Shown here: positions 1 to 10,703 of the stretch, piece by piece
Numbering within the stretch: the stretch's first letter is position 1
Layout: each line of letters begins with the position of its first letter
Assembly (NCBI GenBank): GCA_028554755.1
Contig: JAPTOF010000006.1
Coordinates: forward strand, 2,412,501 to 2,476,500
Reading direction: 5' to 3'
DNA: 64,000 bases
Origin: Cordia subcordata
Taxonomy: Eukaryota > Streptophyta > Magnoliopsida > Boraginales > Cordiaceae
Notes under the pieces: model-generated
Seen by the model: only the letters and a program-made list of their open reading frames with translations
What the model was told of the DNA's origin: nothing
Databases searched by the model: none
Made by a program: the position numbers and the translations under genes

Positions 1-82
1 TCTATAATACAGTTCATTACGCATTGAGTTGTCGAACAGATCGAATATGCTGAATGATATATTAAAATCTTAAATGATAGCG

Positions 83-337
83 TCAAGTAGAAAAATTGTT
101 GTTATTTCTCATTGGAAGGGAATCTGTACAGTTTTCATGTTGACTAACATACACCTCTGAAGAAAAGTTGATTAGGGAATCCTCCAGTAAAGTTACAATG
201 AAAACAATAACAACAGTAATGAGAATAAGACTGGGGCCTTTTGCCGGAATGTGCCGGCCTCCTGGGAAATGCTCCTCAGTCTGCACATCAGGAACATCTC
301 TGTTCACCTGCTGCTTTGATTTTGTATATGAACACAT
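83..337 (-). CDS. possible last exon of an unrecognised membrane protein
   Basis: On the minus strand a pyrimidine-rich acceptor (…TTTTCATTTCAG) is followed at once by an 84-codon open frame ending at 83. The frame has a hydrophilic start, one strongly hydrophobic stretch (SLILITVVIVFIVTLL) and an N-x-T motif (NCT) near the end, which would fit a small single-pass membrane protein. I do not recognise the family and found no upstream exon. It would lie inside, and antisense to, the intron before the first visible metacaspase exon, which weakens it. It may simply be a chance open frame. Confidence 0.22.
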   Translation of the reverse strand: MCSYTKSKQQVNRDVPDVQTEEHFPGGRHIPAKGPSLILITVVIVFIVTLLEDSLINFSSEVYVSQHENCTDSLPMRNNNNFST

Positions 338-368
338 CTGAAATGAAAATGGTGAAAGAGTGATTCTA

Positions 369-557
369 ATTAAATTAGATTTCAACCATAAACATCAAAA
401 TTTTTTTAAGTACTTCCCATGGGTTTTAATTGAAGTAGATTTCCTACCATAAACAGTGACACCCCTTGTGTGCTTATTTTTTTTAAGTACTTCCCATGGG
501 ATTTAATTGAAGGAGATTTCCTACCATAAACAGTGATGTCCCTTGTGTGCTTATTCT
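369..557. repeat. 77-bp tandem repeat, two full copies plus a partial one
   Basis: Copy 1 (404-480) and copy 2 (481-557) are nearly identical and share TTTTAAGTACTTCCCATGGG, then GATTTCCTACCATAAACAGTG, then CCTTGTGTGCTTATT. A degenerate third half-copy precedes them at 369-403. They lie just upstream of the first visible metacaspase exon, probably within its intron. Confidence 0.85.
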
Positions 558-622
558 TTTGGGACTATGTCATTGGCCTTATCTTGTCTAATCTCTTTCA
601 TACTCTGGAAGTGACTTCTCAG

Positions 623-1804
623 AGGAAGAAACGGATCCATTCAGAATTCCAACGAAACATAACATAAGAATGGCGATGTATTGGCTCGTGCAAGGTTGCC
701 AGCCAGGAGACTCCCTTGTATTTCATTTTTCTGGCCATGGTTCACAGCAGAGGAATTACACCGGAGATGAGGTTGATGGATATGATGAAACACTTTGTCC
801 CTTGGATTTTGAAACTCAAGGAATGATTGTGGATGATGAAATTAACGCTACAATTGTTAGGCCAATTCCTCGTGGAGCTAAGCTTCATGCAATAATAGAT
901 GCTTGCCACAGTGGCACTATGCTTGATTTGCCATTTCTTTGTAGAATGGACAGGTTTGTCATTTTTTTCTTTTTACTTTTGGTGTATAAACTCAATTGAT
1001 ATCAGATTTTTCATCCAATTGATATCTATCCCTTCTCACTTTTACAAGTGTGTTTTAAATACTTCAATGAAATGCAGAAATGGACGGTATGCATGGGAGG
1101 ACCATCGACCTCGTTCAGGTGCATGGAAAGGATCAAGTGGAGGAGAGGTCATATCTTTCAGCGGCTGTGATGATGATCAAACATCAGCTGATACAGCTGT
1201 AATCTTCAATTTTATCTTATCATTTTTCCTTTTCGTCAGTTTTAACATTCATGTTACAGGAGTGTATAACTGAAGTCAAATGAATAAGCATATTCCATTG
1301 AATTCATAATGCAGAAGTAAGGACCTTTCTAATGATCAATTTAAACTCTGGACAGTCTCTGTCTAAGGTCACTTCCACAGGAGCGATGACCTTTTCCTTT
1401 ATCCAAGCCATCGAACGTGGACAAGGAACCACATACGGAAGCATTCTAAATTCAATCAGATCTAACATCCGCAGCTCCAAGGATGAAATAGGAGGCGGTC
1501 TTGTTACGTCAGTTATCTCAATGCTTTTGACAGGAGGGAGTCTTGGTGGCGGAATGAGACAGGTAACTGTGCCTTTCCGTCGACATAAATTTTCTATGCG
1601 TATAATTTCAACTATTTTCTAGTTTACTTAATGCAATTATAATTAGCCATCTTCCCAAAGTTATAATTTTCTGCAACTAATATTCTAGTATCTTTTCTAG
1701 TATCACTTCCTTATTTTCTAGTATCTTTTCTGCTTTTGTTGCAGGAGCCACAACTGAGTGCTAATGAACCTTTCGATGTATATACAAAGCCATTTGCGCT
1801 GTAA
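623..1804 (+). CDS. type I metacaspase, 3' part (last four exons)
   Basis: This encodes the C-terminal two thirds of a type I metacaspase (AtMC1-like), a cysteine protease of the caspase-like fold that cleaves after Arg/Lys and acts in plant cell death and protein quality control. Exons are 623-953, 1078-1198, 1356-1562 and 1745-1804, with consistent phases and stop TAA at 1802-1804. The p20 region carries the catalytic His (HFSGHGSQQRNYTGDE) and catalytic Cys (IIDACHSGT). The p10 region contains the CDDDQTSADTA and STGAMTFSFIQAIERGQGTT blocks, and the protein ends EPFDVYTKPFAL. The first visible exon starts in mid-codon at the equivalent of 'LT|EEETDPFR'. The LSD1-type zinc finger and the start of p20 are therefore missing and should lie before the window. 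No frame damage is seen. Confidence 0.93.
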
Positions 1805-2194
1805 CTACACCAACCAGCCTTTGCATCTAATCTACATACAGCTGCAGAGACTATACAAATTCTTGGCACTTCACTATCTTTTAAGCCATTAAATTATATT
1901 CATCTATTAAATTATGTTGATCTGTTGTTGTATTGGTGTAAATATGGGAAAGATGATTGTAACAGAAACACTGCAGATGCCATGATTGTTCATAATTTTA
2001 GTACATAATCTACCCGTTTGCTGTCTGAAGAAAGATGAGCGCCTCATAGAAATCTACAAGAATAAGCATATCATCATGCACCGATGGTATCAGTAACCAA
2101 CTTCATAATCATGAGATCTTAACCAATTAACAATACATTATCTTACGAACCTTAAAACTCGTATTAGATCGAAATATACAAAAATATGAATCCT
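1805..2194. other. convergent 3' spacer
   Basis: Spacer of about 390 bases between the stop codons of the metacaspase (+) and the HMG-box gene (-), presumably holding both 3'UTRs. I see no further gene in it. Confidence 0.6.
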
Positions 2195-3134
2195 TTAGCG
2201 TTGATCAATTATTCCCTGCCCCAAATTTGCCAATTCTGCAGAATTATTTGTCCCTTGGTGTACATGATCTTTCAATAGTATGCACTGCCTCTTGTACCTT
2301 GCAGTATCTTTCAGAGCCAAGTCCTCATAAACCTACCCACAATGATGCAATTAGCCACAGAAGATGCATTAACAGAGATCACGTACAGAATTTCGATATC
2401 ACCCTTGAAACTTCCACAGATGTATGAGAGAGAGCAGAGGAGATAAACAAGTTTACCTTCTTCTCATCATGAGAAAGCTTGCACCACATCTCACCCAATC
2501 TCTTGCTGGTTGCTTCAAACGAAGAACGCTTAACTGTACCCCAACTCGCCATGACAAATAAAGAATACGAATTGCAAGGCCTGACTGGATGACTACGTCG
2601 CCTGAGAATCTTTTCCAGCACATCCCTTGTTTCTCCATTTCTTTTCTTGCCTTTTCGTCCTTTCCGGAAACGCACTCTACCCTGCGATGCTCTAGAGCGC
2701 TGAGGACGATGAGTGATTCGTGACAAAACTCCGCTTCTCAACCTTGTCATGACGGTACCTGTCTTCCCGTCAGGACCATCTTCATTCACTGGAGTCCAGA
2801 CACTTCCATGGCACACAGTATCTATGTTTACACCTTGATCTTCAATTTCGTGGCTTGTACAAGGTGTGATGTACGAAGATGATGCGCTGGAATTAAGTGA
2901 AGTTTGATTTTCCGGGGTGTTAAGATCAGGGACGTGAAAATGGTTGTCAGAAGTTTGTTTCTGGCGGATGTTGAATTGAAGTGAGAATTGTAAGTTTCCG
3001 GTGTCTCCATGGACCTGGATCGTGTCACCGCTTATGAAGCCCGATAAAGGGAGAGTAGTAGAAGGCGAAGGTGTCGATGGTGGTGATGCTCCGGCTGGTG
3101 GCGGAACATCTATAAGATTGTTATCATCAGCCAT
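2195..3134 (-). CDS. HMG-box DNA-binding protein
   Basis: Two coding exons, 3134-2457 and 2332-2195, give a protein of about 271 aa. The N-terminal 150 residues are Pro/Ser/Thr-rich and look disordered. A basic stretch (RKGRKGKKR) follows as a likely nuclear localisation signal. The HMG box covers roughly residues 185-250 (RPCNSYSLFVMASWGTVKRS, then RLGEMWCKLSHDEKK) and is completed across the intron by VYEDLALKDTARYKRQC. HMG boxes bend DNA in the minor groove, so a chromatin or transcription role in the nucleus is likely. I chose the ATG at 3134 because its context (AAAATGGCT) is strong. An in-frame ATG at 3185 would add 17 residues in a weaker context. I cannot assign the subfamily. Confidence 0.85.
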
Positions 3135-4437
3135 TTTAGTGCCAAGGATTTTTGAAATTTTGGTACGAGGAGAGAGTGTTATCATTAAATTGTCAAGAAT
3201 GAATAGACACGAAAAGATGCTACTTTTTCTCTAACAGATGCAACCATGAGAACAAAACTAAATTCTTTTGTAACATGTTAATGTTGTATAAAGTGAATGT
3301 CTCAGGGACCGTGATGAGTGATAACCGTTCATCAAAGTGTCCTTTAAATTCTAGTGCCAATTCACTAACAAGTGGCCACTTTGAGCTGCTTCAACTTTCA
3401 GAGGAATTGAATCTGACAAGCATTTACCAGGCAAATGTAAAGGAAACTGTTAATCTATGAAACGCATCTCTCAAGATTTGCCATTGTGGGAATCTTGGAA
3501 AAGCCACGAAATCAAAAGTAAACTTTATTGGATGGTATATTGCTACTTTCTTTATTTCCCTCGCTTCTTTTATTTTTTCCAAGGAAAAAAAAAAGAAGGA
3601 AAAATTGGATCTCTAGAGCAGTTGGAATAATATGTCCATCACCTCTAAAAGTGCGCAAACATTTGAATTAAAGGAGATTGTTGCATATATTCGAGCAGTA
3701 AATTAGTGCATGTCACCTTCACCTTCAACTTACTTAAGAGTGCTAATCAAGTGATAAATTGTTAATCTTTTCGTCTTACATTGAATGACTTGATCAGAAA
3801 CTTCTAAGACAAATAATTTTATTGCAATTTTTCACACTAATTCACTTAACTCTTGAACGAGAGTTAGAAAATAATAGATCATCCAGAAAACAATACTATA
3901 TGGTAAGAAGGGAGCTCAAAAAAATAATAAATTATATAGAACATAAAATCATATGACGAGAAAAGAGAGATAAGAAAAATAAAAGAGTACAAAAGACAGA
4001 TAAGAAAAAATAAAACGAATAGACCGTTTTGAGTATGAACAAAATATTTGTTCGTATTTTAAACTTGAATCCACCAGGAGATTTTTAAACCATATATATT
4101 TAGAGTTTAGACATTGACTAAGATTGACAAAAATTTCTCATATTCAGAAATGAAAAAGAAATATGTAAAAGGGGGTGCAGATTTGCAAGTAAGCATCTGT
4201 GGTTGAGAAAACTGAAAAAGTAAAGACCCCACCGGGACCAAACAAAAATTTGCCTCAAATTTTCAGCAAAATTCAGAGCCTAAAGGTACAACGATGAGGG
4301 GCCTACACAATTGGTGGCTCCTGGATAAACAAATAACCAAAAAAAAAGGCCATCTTTTTGTTTGTTTCACCATCATCTTCAAGACAACTGACAAGAATCA
4401 TTGACAATAACGATAAGCTTATCATATTTCTTCATTC
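3135..4437. other. divergent intergenic region
   Basis: This 1.3-kb stretch separates the divergently transcribed HMG-box and RAF2 genes and should hold both promoters. It is A-rich with several poly-A runs. Short open frames such as 3275-3460 have no family signal. Confidence 0.5.
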
Positions 4438-6241
4438 ATGGCTTCGGCAACTCAACTTTGCTTCTTTCCTTCGTTATCACTTTCTTCAATCTCAGCGCAC
4501 CCAATACACACCACCACCACCAATTTAAGCAGTCTGTTTTTCACCCACCAGCCTCGAACTTGTGTAAGAAATGTAGCAGCAGCAGCAGCAGGAGGAGGGG
4601 ATGGTATTGATTTGTTGGGTGATTTTGGTGCAAGAGACCCTTTTCCAGCGGAGATAGAGAGCAATTTTGGGGAGAAGGTGTTGGGGAATGTGAACACAGA
4701 GCACAAGATTCTTATCCCAAGCGCTGCTTCTCTTTCTCTGGCTCAACTTGAATGCACACCCGTCTCTCATTTGCAGGCTCCCATCTCTGAGGATGAAGCT
4801 AAGAAGTTGCTGTTTAAGGTTAGCACTCTTGCTATCTCTGTGGGCTCGTTTGGATCGGTTTTTTTCTAAAATTTTTGAAAAAAAAGTACTTTTTTTTAAA
4901 GCTAAAAATTCTAATTTTAGAAAAATGTGTCATTAAGCTTCTTTTGAAACATAGTCCAAATAATTCTTGCAAAAAAGATATACATTTTTTTTTAGTAAAA
5001 AAGTGCCCTTTCTTTCTTGGAATTTTAGTTGGCTGTAGATAATCTTTATCTATTCAATTTGCTGAAAATGAGCTTGTTCTTCCCTGTTCAGACTATTTAG
5101 CTATGATTCTTGGACCTCTCGCCACTATTCAATTGTGCAACACAATCTTGATGTTGGTTTCTTAAATAAAATGTGAAAGTGTATATATACATATGTATAT
5201 GTTTATGGTCTCCCGGTTATAGTTCTTATTTGAAGGTTCATTTTTGAATTTGTGATGCCATAAAAGAATATTTGGGACGACTCCTCGAGTGGGGTTCTCA
5301 ATAAAATCATTTGTGAATTTGTTACAATATAATCCTTGGAAAAGCGTAAACTCCAAGACGAACTTATAATACTTGGGATACGTGGAATAACACCAATTTG
5401 TTTTAAAGTAGAATTTCAAGATTCTTAACGACAAGTACCCACCATTGGCTTTTCTTTTCCTTTTCGTTTTCTGTTGATTCTTTTCGAAGAGAGATTGATA
5501 GGCTTTGGTTAGCAATGAATATTGAAGTTTAATTTCTTAAAAACTTGTTTGATTGTACTCGTCTTCTTTACCTAATTCTACTTGTTCTGATTTCTAATAC
5601 CATGTTGAAGAATTTAAGTTTGTAAAGAGGAGATTAATGTATTTATTTATTTTATTAACGCCGTCTTTTTTGGCTAATCATTTTCGAATGCGCGACTCGT
5701 GCGCTGTAGGTTGTTGGCTGGAAACTTGTGAATGAGGATGGGGTTTTTAAGCTACAATGTCTGTGGAGATTGAGAGATTTCACATGTGCAGTTGAACTTA
5801 TTAACAGGATATGCAAGGTTATTGAACCCACAGGCCACTTCCCCCATATTCACTTAGAGCATAACAATCAAGTTAGAGCTGAACTATGGACTGCTTCTAT
5901 TGGTAAGCGTTGATCTCTGCAAGGAGACAATGTTGTTAATCATGTCTGTAGTCTGTGTATACATGACCCTACCCTAAGACGTATATCGATTTAAGTTGCA
6001 TTGCTTAAATACCATTTTCATCTAAAAGCTTAAGCTGTTCGCGAGGCTATAGATGAAGCATTCGAAGTGTCGTCTTACCATATCTATTCATTACTTTTAT
6101 ACCAATTAATAATAGCCTCAATTATTTGGGTTTCTCTTGGAAACTGCAGGAGGTCTGAGCATGAATGATTTCATTGTAGCTGCTAAGATAGACGAGATAA
6201 AATCATCAGATCTTGCCCCCAGAAGGAGAGCTTGGGCATGA
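4438..6241 (+). CDS. RAF2: chloroplast pterin-4a-carbinolamine dehydratase-like protein RAF2
   Basis: Three exons (4438-4818, 5710-5902, 6150-6241) encode 221 aa. The first ~55 residues are Ser/Thr-rich and poor in acidic residues, as expected for a chloroplast transit peptide. A conserved linker follows (LLGDFGARDPFPAEIESNFG) and then the DCoH/PCD fold from about residue 108 (ISEDEAKKLLFKVVGWKLV … GLSMNDFIVAAKID). Arabidopsis RAF2 (At5g51110 family) helps assemble Rubisco in the chloroplast stroma. The canonical HHP active-site motif of true dehydratases reads HFPHIHLEHNNQV here, which suggests a scaffolding rather than catalytic role (inference from family knowledge). A MITE lies in intron 1. 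The length matches the family. Confidence 0.92.
4842..5008. mobile_element. MITE family 1, truncated copy in RAF2 intron 1
   Basis: It begins GGGCTCGTTTGGATCGG followed by T-runs and an AAAGCTAAAAATTCTAATTTT-like internal block shared with the copies at 14.5, 47.2, 52.3 and 59.9 kb. The right terminal inverted repeat is not clear, so the end is approximate. Confidence 0.5.
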
Positions 6242-6430
6242 ACAATCGGAGAAATGCTTAGTGGTTGTTGTTATGCAAGATCAATTTTACTTAAAAGCTT
6301 TTCTGCATTTGTATCATGTCACAAACACTTTGAGAAGCCATTTGTATCACTGCAAAATCTCAATGCTACCAATTCCAAGGGGCAGCTGTAGCGAACTCCT
6401 CCTCCTATTGATCGATCTCCTAGAAAGCTA

Positions 6431-6431
<1 letters not shown>

Positions 6432-6475
<44 letters not shown>
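6432..6475. repeat. (AT)n microsatellite
   Basis: An uninterrupted alternating AT tract of about 44 bases in the spacer between RAF2 and Toc34 copy A. It is absent at the matching position of unit B. Confidence 0.95.
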
Positions 6476-6478
<3 letters not shown>

Positions 6479-6847
6479 AACGCATAACGTTTTGATTGGA
6501 AGGGATAGGGTATATCAAGTTTTAATGCATAGACCTCACATTATATTTATATCTCATGCAAAAATTAGCTTACCATTATCTCTTAATTGACTACAATGTC
6601 CCAACCATGCAAATAAGAGAAGTAGAAGGCTAGGTTTTCAGAGAACAATACCGGCATACTACATTATCTGAAAAGTAAAATCAGTCTCAACTAGTAACCT
6701 CGATGAAATGTAAATTGAAACTTGACCGCCGCAGCTAACTCTTTCACCAACTAATTTGGACTACAAAACGCAAGAGAACCAGCAAAGAGAGAGACATGCA
6801 AGAGAGAGAGCAAGAAGGCCGATGCTAAGAGTGATAGTAGTAGTGGC

Positions 6848-8639
6848 TCATGCCCATGAAGGTTTACTCTCTTTTGCTATGTCATCCTTGATCCACTTCT
6901 GGATTCGTTTCACGACAAAGAAATACTGTCAACAAACAACAGTAAGAATGAGAATGAGTACGAGATGATGATAGAATTTCAAATCAAATCCCAAGAGCAT
7001 ATGCCAACCCCTGAACAAAAACCTTACTTGGAATGCTAAAATGAAAGGAATCAATATCTTTCCCCTATCATTGGGATTTGGCCCCTCGATCAGTTTCTTG
7101 TCAACCAAAATACCCTTGCTTCCATTCAAAACAACATCCGTGATGGTTTTGACCAGATTCGGAATCCAAACTGTCCCATTTGGAAGGATCTGTTGGCAAG
7201 ACAAGCCATCTTAATTACCCAACATTCATATTAAAGAATCAATTATGACCAGTGCATGAAATATTTACCATGCCAACAGTATTAGAACGGAGAAACTTAC
7301 CTTTTCATCAGATTCATTCTTGTTGCATCTTCCACTGTTCTCAACTAAAACAACAGGAGTTGAAGAACGCTACGAGCACAATAGTAAAACAGATTAGCAG
7401 CAAAATATAAGAATAGATGACTTAATCATAAGAACATTTATCCAGTGACAGTAGTAAATTAGGAAGTCTAACATCTTCAGAAAGCAGCAAAAGACAATTG
7501 GTGTACGCCATCTTTCTATATTGGCCTTTAGAGAAATAAAATAGGAACAATAGAAAGGAAAAATGTACCTTAATGTCCTGTTTTCTAAAACCAGCCCCGG
7601 ATCGCACAACTTTCAAGAGAGCCTCTGACCTTCTGGAGATGAAGTCATCATAACTCAACCCATCTGGGGGTGAGAGCTGAGCATGTGTGAGGACAACCAG
7701 TCCTCTACGCCATATTTCCTTCCCAAAACTATCAGTTATCGCTCTAACAACTTGTCTATCCAAATTATCCACTCTATATTGGTCTAGGCGGTCCACGTAG
7801 AGCAAAACATCAATTGTCTTGTTCAGAAGGTTACTGTTCAGGAAACTGCAGACCAGAGTAATTGAAATAAACAATCATCTAAATTACATGAAACAAGATG
7901 CCGTAAATTCACTAGATATTACTAAAATTTAACAAGATAATAAAGCATACCTTTTTATTGTCTGGATTGCCTGGTCATTGACATAACCTCCTTCAACAAT
8001 GCCTGGGGTGTCAATGATATTCAAGGTGAATCCAGCCCGTGAACGTGAAACCATCACAGGTCTAGGTGTTTCCGACTGACAAATCATGACAAACATTTTA
8101 TTAATAAAGACATAAACCAGGTCAAAATGCTCTTAGCTTTCTTTTTCAAACTTCATCTTCTACTACTCGCTTCAGTTAAGATAATGAGCAGCGGGTACCT
8201 GGAAAGCACTAACAGTGACTACTCTTTCCCCTACAAGCGAATTCACGGTGGAAGACTTCCCAACACCACCTTTCCCCATCACAAGAATCGTCAATGTATT
8301 CACATTCTGCATTAATCAATCGTTAACAATATGGATTATTTTAGCTAAATTGAAACTGAATTTCTCAAAGCTCTCGATTCAAATGAAACCGAAAACAATA
8401 GAATTGCAAAACGTAGTTAATGAATAGAGCTGAGCCTGATTTCTCCGTTTCTATGAAAGAGTTAAAATTCTTTCGCTTGATTTTTTTCTGTAACCAAATG
8501 GGGTTTAAGAAAGACCCAAATTAGTTTGAAGTAGACGGGAAAATCGAACCTCTTGCTTTAATGTTCCCAACAATTCATGCATTTTGGTTTGGGTGGCAGC
8601 AGGAAACTGCTGAATCCCAATCCATTCCTTTGTGGCCAT
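6848..8639 (-). CDS. TOC34: Toc34/Toc33 chloroplast import receptor GTPase, copy A
   Basis: Seven coding exons on the minus strand: 8639-8550, 8306-8199, 8075-7951, 7845-7569, 7369-7301, 7189-7028 and 6925-6848. They encode 302 aa with every junction in phase. The product is a GTPase of the outer chloroplast envelope that receives preproteins at the TOC translocon. Visible features are the family start (EWIGIQQFPAATQ), P-loop GKGGVGKSS at 41-49, DTPG at 88-91, the YRVDNLD segment at 131-137 that holds the arginine finger of pea Toc34, the THAQ guanine motif at 161-164, and VENSGRCNKNESDEK. A hydrophobic tail anchor (LIPFILAFQYFFVV) precedes the short C-terminal tail KPSWA. A 5'UTR intron is predicted at 8919-8649, just upstream of the ATG. 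Confidence 0.95.
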
Positions 8640-9165
8640 TTGATTTATCTGCCACATGTCACAAACATCCACATTCAAATATTCATTAAAAACTGCAGCT
8701 AGAAAAGAGCAGAAAGCTAAAATTAGAAACTTTGGAATAAAGAAATTACAAATGTAACGCACACTTAGGATTTGCAGCAGCTAAAATTATCAGTGTAATG
8801 AAAACAAGACGAAGATAAATGAGCAGAATATCCCAAAGAAAATAAACACAATTACAATTACACACAAAAAGAAAACAAAGAAACAGTTAAAGCTTGGCCG
8901 ATTTTCGAGGTTGACTAACCAATTAGTGTAGGTGGCCTCTCTCTCTCTCTCTCTCTCTGGGGGTGTAGAATCCTAAACGAGGGAGATTTTCCAAACGTGA
9001 GGGTTGAAAGGGTTTATGAGGAGGAAAGGCCTTATCGTCTTGCAATTTTGTTTTTTGTCTTTTTTTTTTTTCTTCTGTCAATGTCTTTTTTTTCCCCCCT
9101 TCTTTTTTTTTTTTTTTTAATGTCAGTGTCTACACCTCCGTATCTTGCCTCTCCATCAGCTTGTT

Positions 9166-10703
9166 GACTGGTAGTCGTGGGTCGTGGGATTCTTTTAATT
9201 TCCACACCTTTTCCAAATTCCCATTAAAAATACTCTAATTTAAAAAGTGATTTCAAAATTATCCTTTCTTTTGAAATATAAAAAATGATATTTCTAATAT
9301 TAAATTTTAGTTTTGTTATGAATTTTAAATTTACTACAAAAAATGCATCGAAAGTTGCAACACGTTTTAAACTTAGGGTATTTTTTATAAGAATTTAAAA
9401 TACTAAGGTTTTTATAAATTGTGATAAGGACCAAGACGTATAATGCATCAAAATCACTTCGACTTCTCAATTAACTAAGAGAGTGTTTGGCTTTGCTTAT
9501 AAGCACTTAAATAATAAAACATATGTTTTCCTAAGTGCATAAGGGAAGCCAAACACCCTCTAAAACATATCTCGTGCTAGGCGCCAAAATTTTATTTTTT
9601 AAAATGATATTTTTATTTATTTTTGATTGTCAAGTTAAAATTTTTTACTTTTTTATCTATTATTAGTATTAATTTTTACAATTTATACGATAATAAAATA
9701 TAAATATATTTTATAAAATTTAATCATTAAAAAGTTTTCAATAATAACAATTTTTTAAAAAGAGATTTCAACAATTTATTAGAACATTTAAATATGGAAA
9801 AGTAAAATAAGAAAAAAAATATTTGATTTGAAAAAAGAAAAGCAACAGAAGATTAATTATACATTCATTAGAATCTAACTTATTGTTAGAAAAGAAATTA
9901 AATTAGAAAAAAAAATTATCGGCCAAAGATAATGCTCAACTTTAATTAAGAAATAATTTTGTGGGGTATCTATAATATTCTAATGATTAGCATTTTGCTG
10001 CTTAATTTAAATTAAGGAATAATTTTGTACACTGCCTACGTATTCTAATAATTAACATTTGGCTGCATATTTTCGAACATTGTTGCATAAGCCCGGACTT
10101 TTCTTCATTCACAAGTGGTTGTTTGTAACCAAAAATTCTGATGTTTGACATTTGGCTTGTTGGACAACAGTCTTGAAGCCATTCACCAGGATTATGTTAT
10201 GTTCTTGTAGAGCCAATATGGAGGCCAAGAACAAAGCATTTCTCAATGCCAGTGCCCTTGTGCTTTGACAAGTTTATGACATGCTAAAAACCATTCATTG
10301 CCATTATCAGGTTGCCAGATTCATCTTAACAAAAATAGCAGCAGGAAACATTGGGGTGGGGGCAAGGCTTAACGTGGTATGGGAGACACATTCAAGGGAG
10401 AAATATACACATTAATAAGGAGCTTAGATGGATGACAGGCAACGGTCCAAGATACCAGTTTGGGGAGTGTTCATTGGCTACCATCCATTTAAAGCCGTCC
10501 TAGGCCGGCCAGCAGCCATGTGGTGCAGGACTTTCCTCCCTGGTACTCAGAACAGAAATCCCCCCTGATTAGGCAGCTATTTCCACGAAACGTGCAGATA
10601 CAAGTTAGAATTACCCACGTTCTCTAGGCAATCACCAGTTACCGAGATCTGCAGTGACATACTAAAGGAAAAATCACTGATACACAGCGAGAAGTGTATT
10701 ACC
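9166..10703. other. spacer between the two Toc34 duplication units
   Basis: From 9166 to about 10075 the sequence is very A+T-rich and contains a small MITE (9481-9560). From about 10077 to 10700 base composition is more balanced, but I find no long open frame or recognisable family on either strand. Confidence 0.55.
9481..9560. mobile_element. MITE family 2, 80-bp copy
   Basis: Near-perfect terminal inverted repeats: it opens GAGTGTTTGGCTTTGCTTAT and closes AAGGGAAGCCAAACACCCTC. The inner arms (AAGCACTTA and TAAGTGCATA) also pair. The same ends occur at 27683 and 38847. No clear target duplication was found. Confidence 0.75.

Larger units (their letters stand above)
6347..9165. repeat. segmental duplication, unit A
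   Basis: Similarity to unit B (10704-13760) begins at the shared TCACTGCAAAATCTCAATGC at 6347. It runs through the 3' flank, all seven Toc34 exons and introns and the 5'UTR intron, to the upstream GTCAGTGTCTAC block near 9130-9165. Ends were judged by eye. The (CT)n tract at 8937-8958 and T-runs near 9060-9120 are specific to this copy. Confidence 0.8.

Noticed and set aside
2227..2427. Plus-strand ORF over the HMG-box exon 2
   Set aside because: Shadow of the second HMG exon, and it starts at a TTG.
3275..3460. 61-codon plus-strand ORF upstream of RAF2
   Set aside because: No domain, no splice context, and length expected by chance in this DNA.
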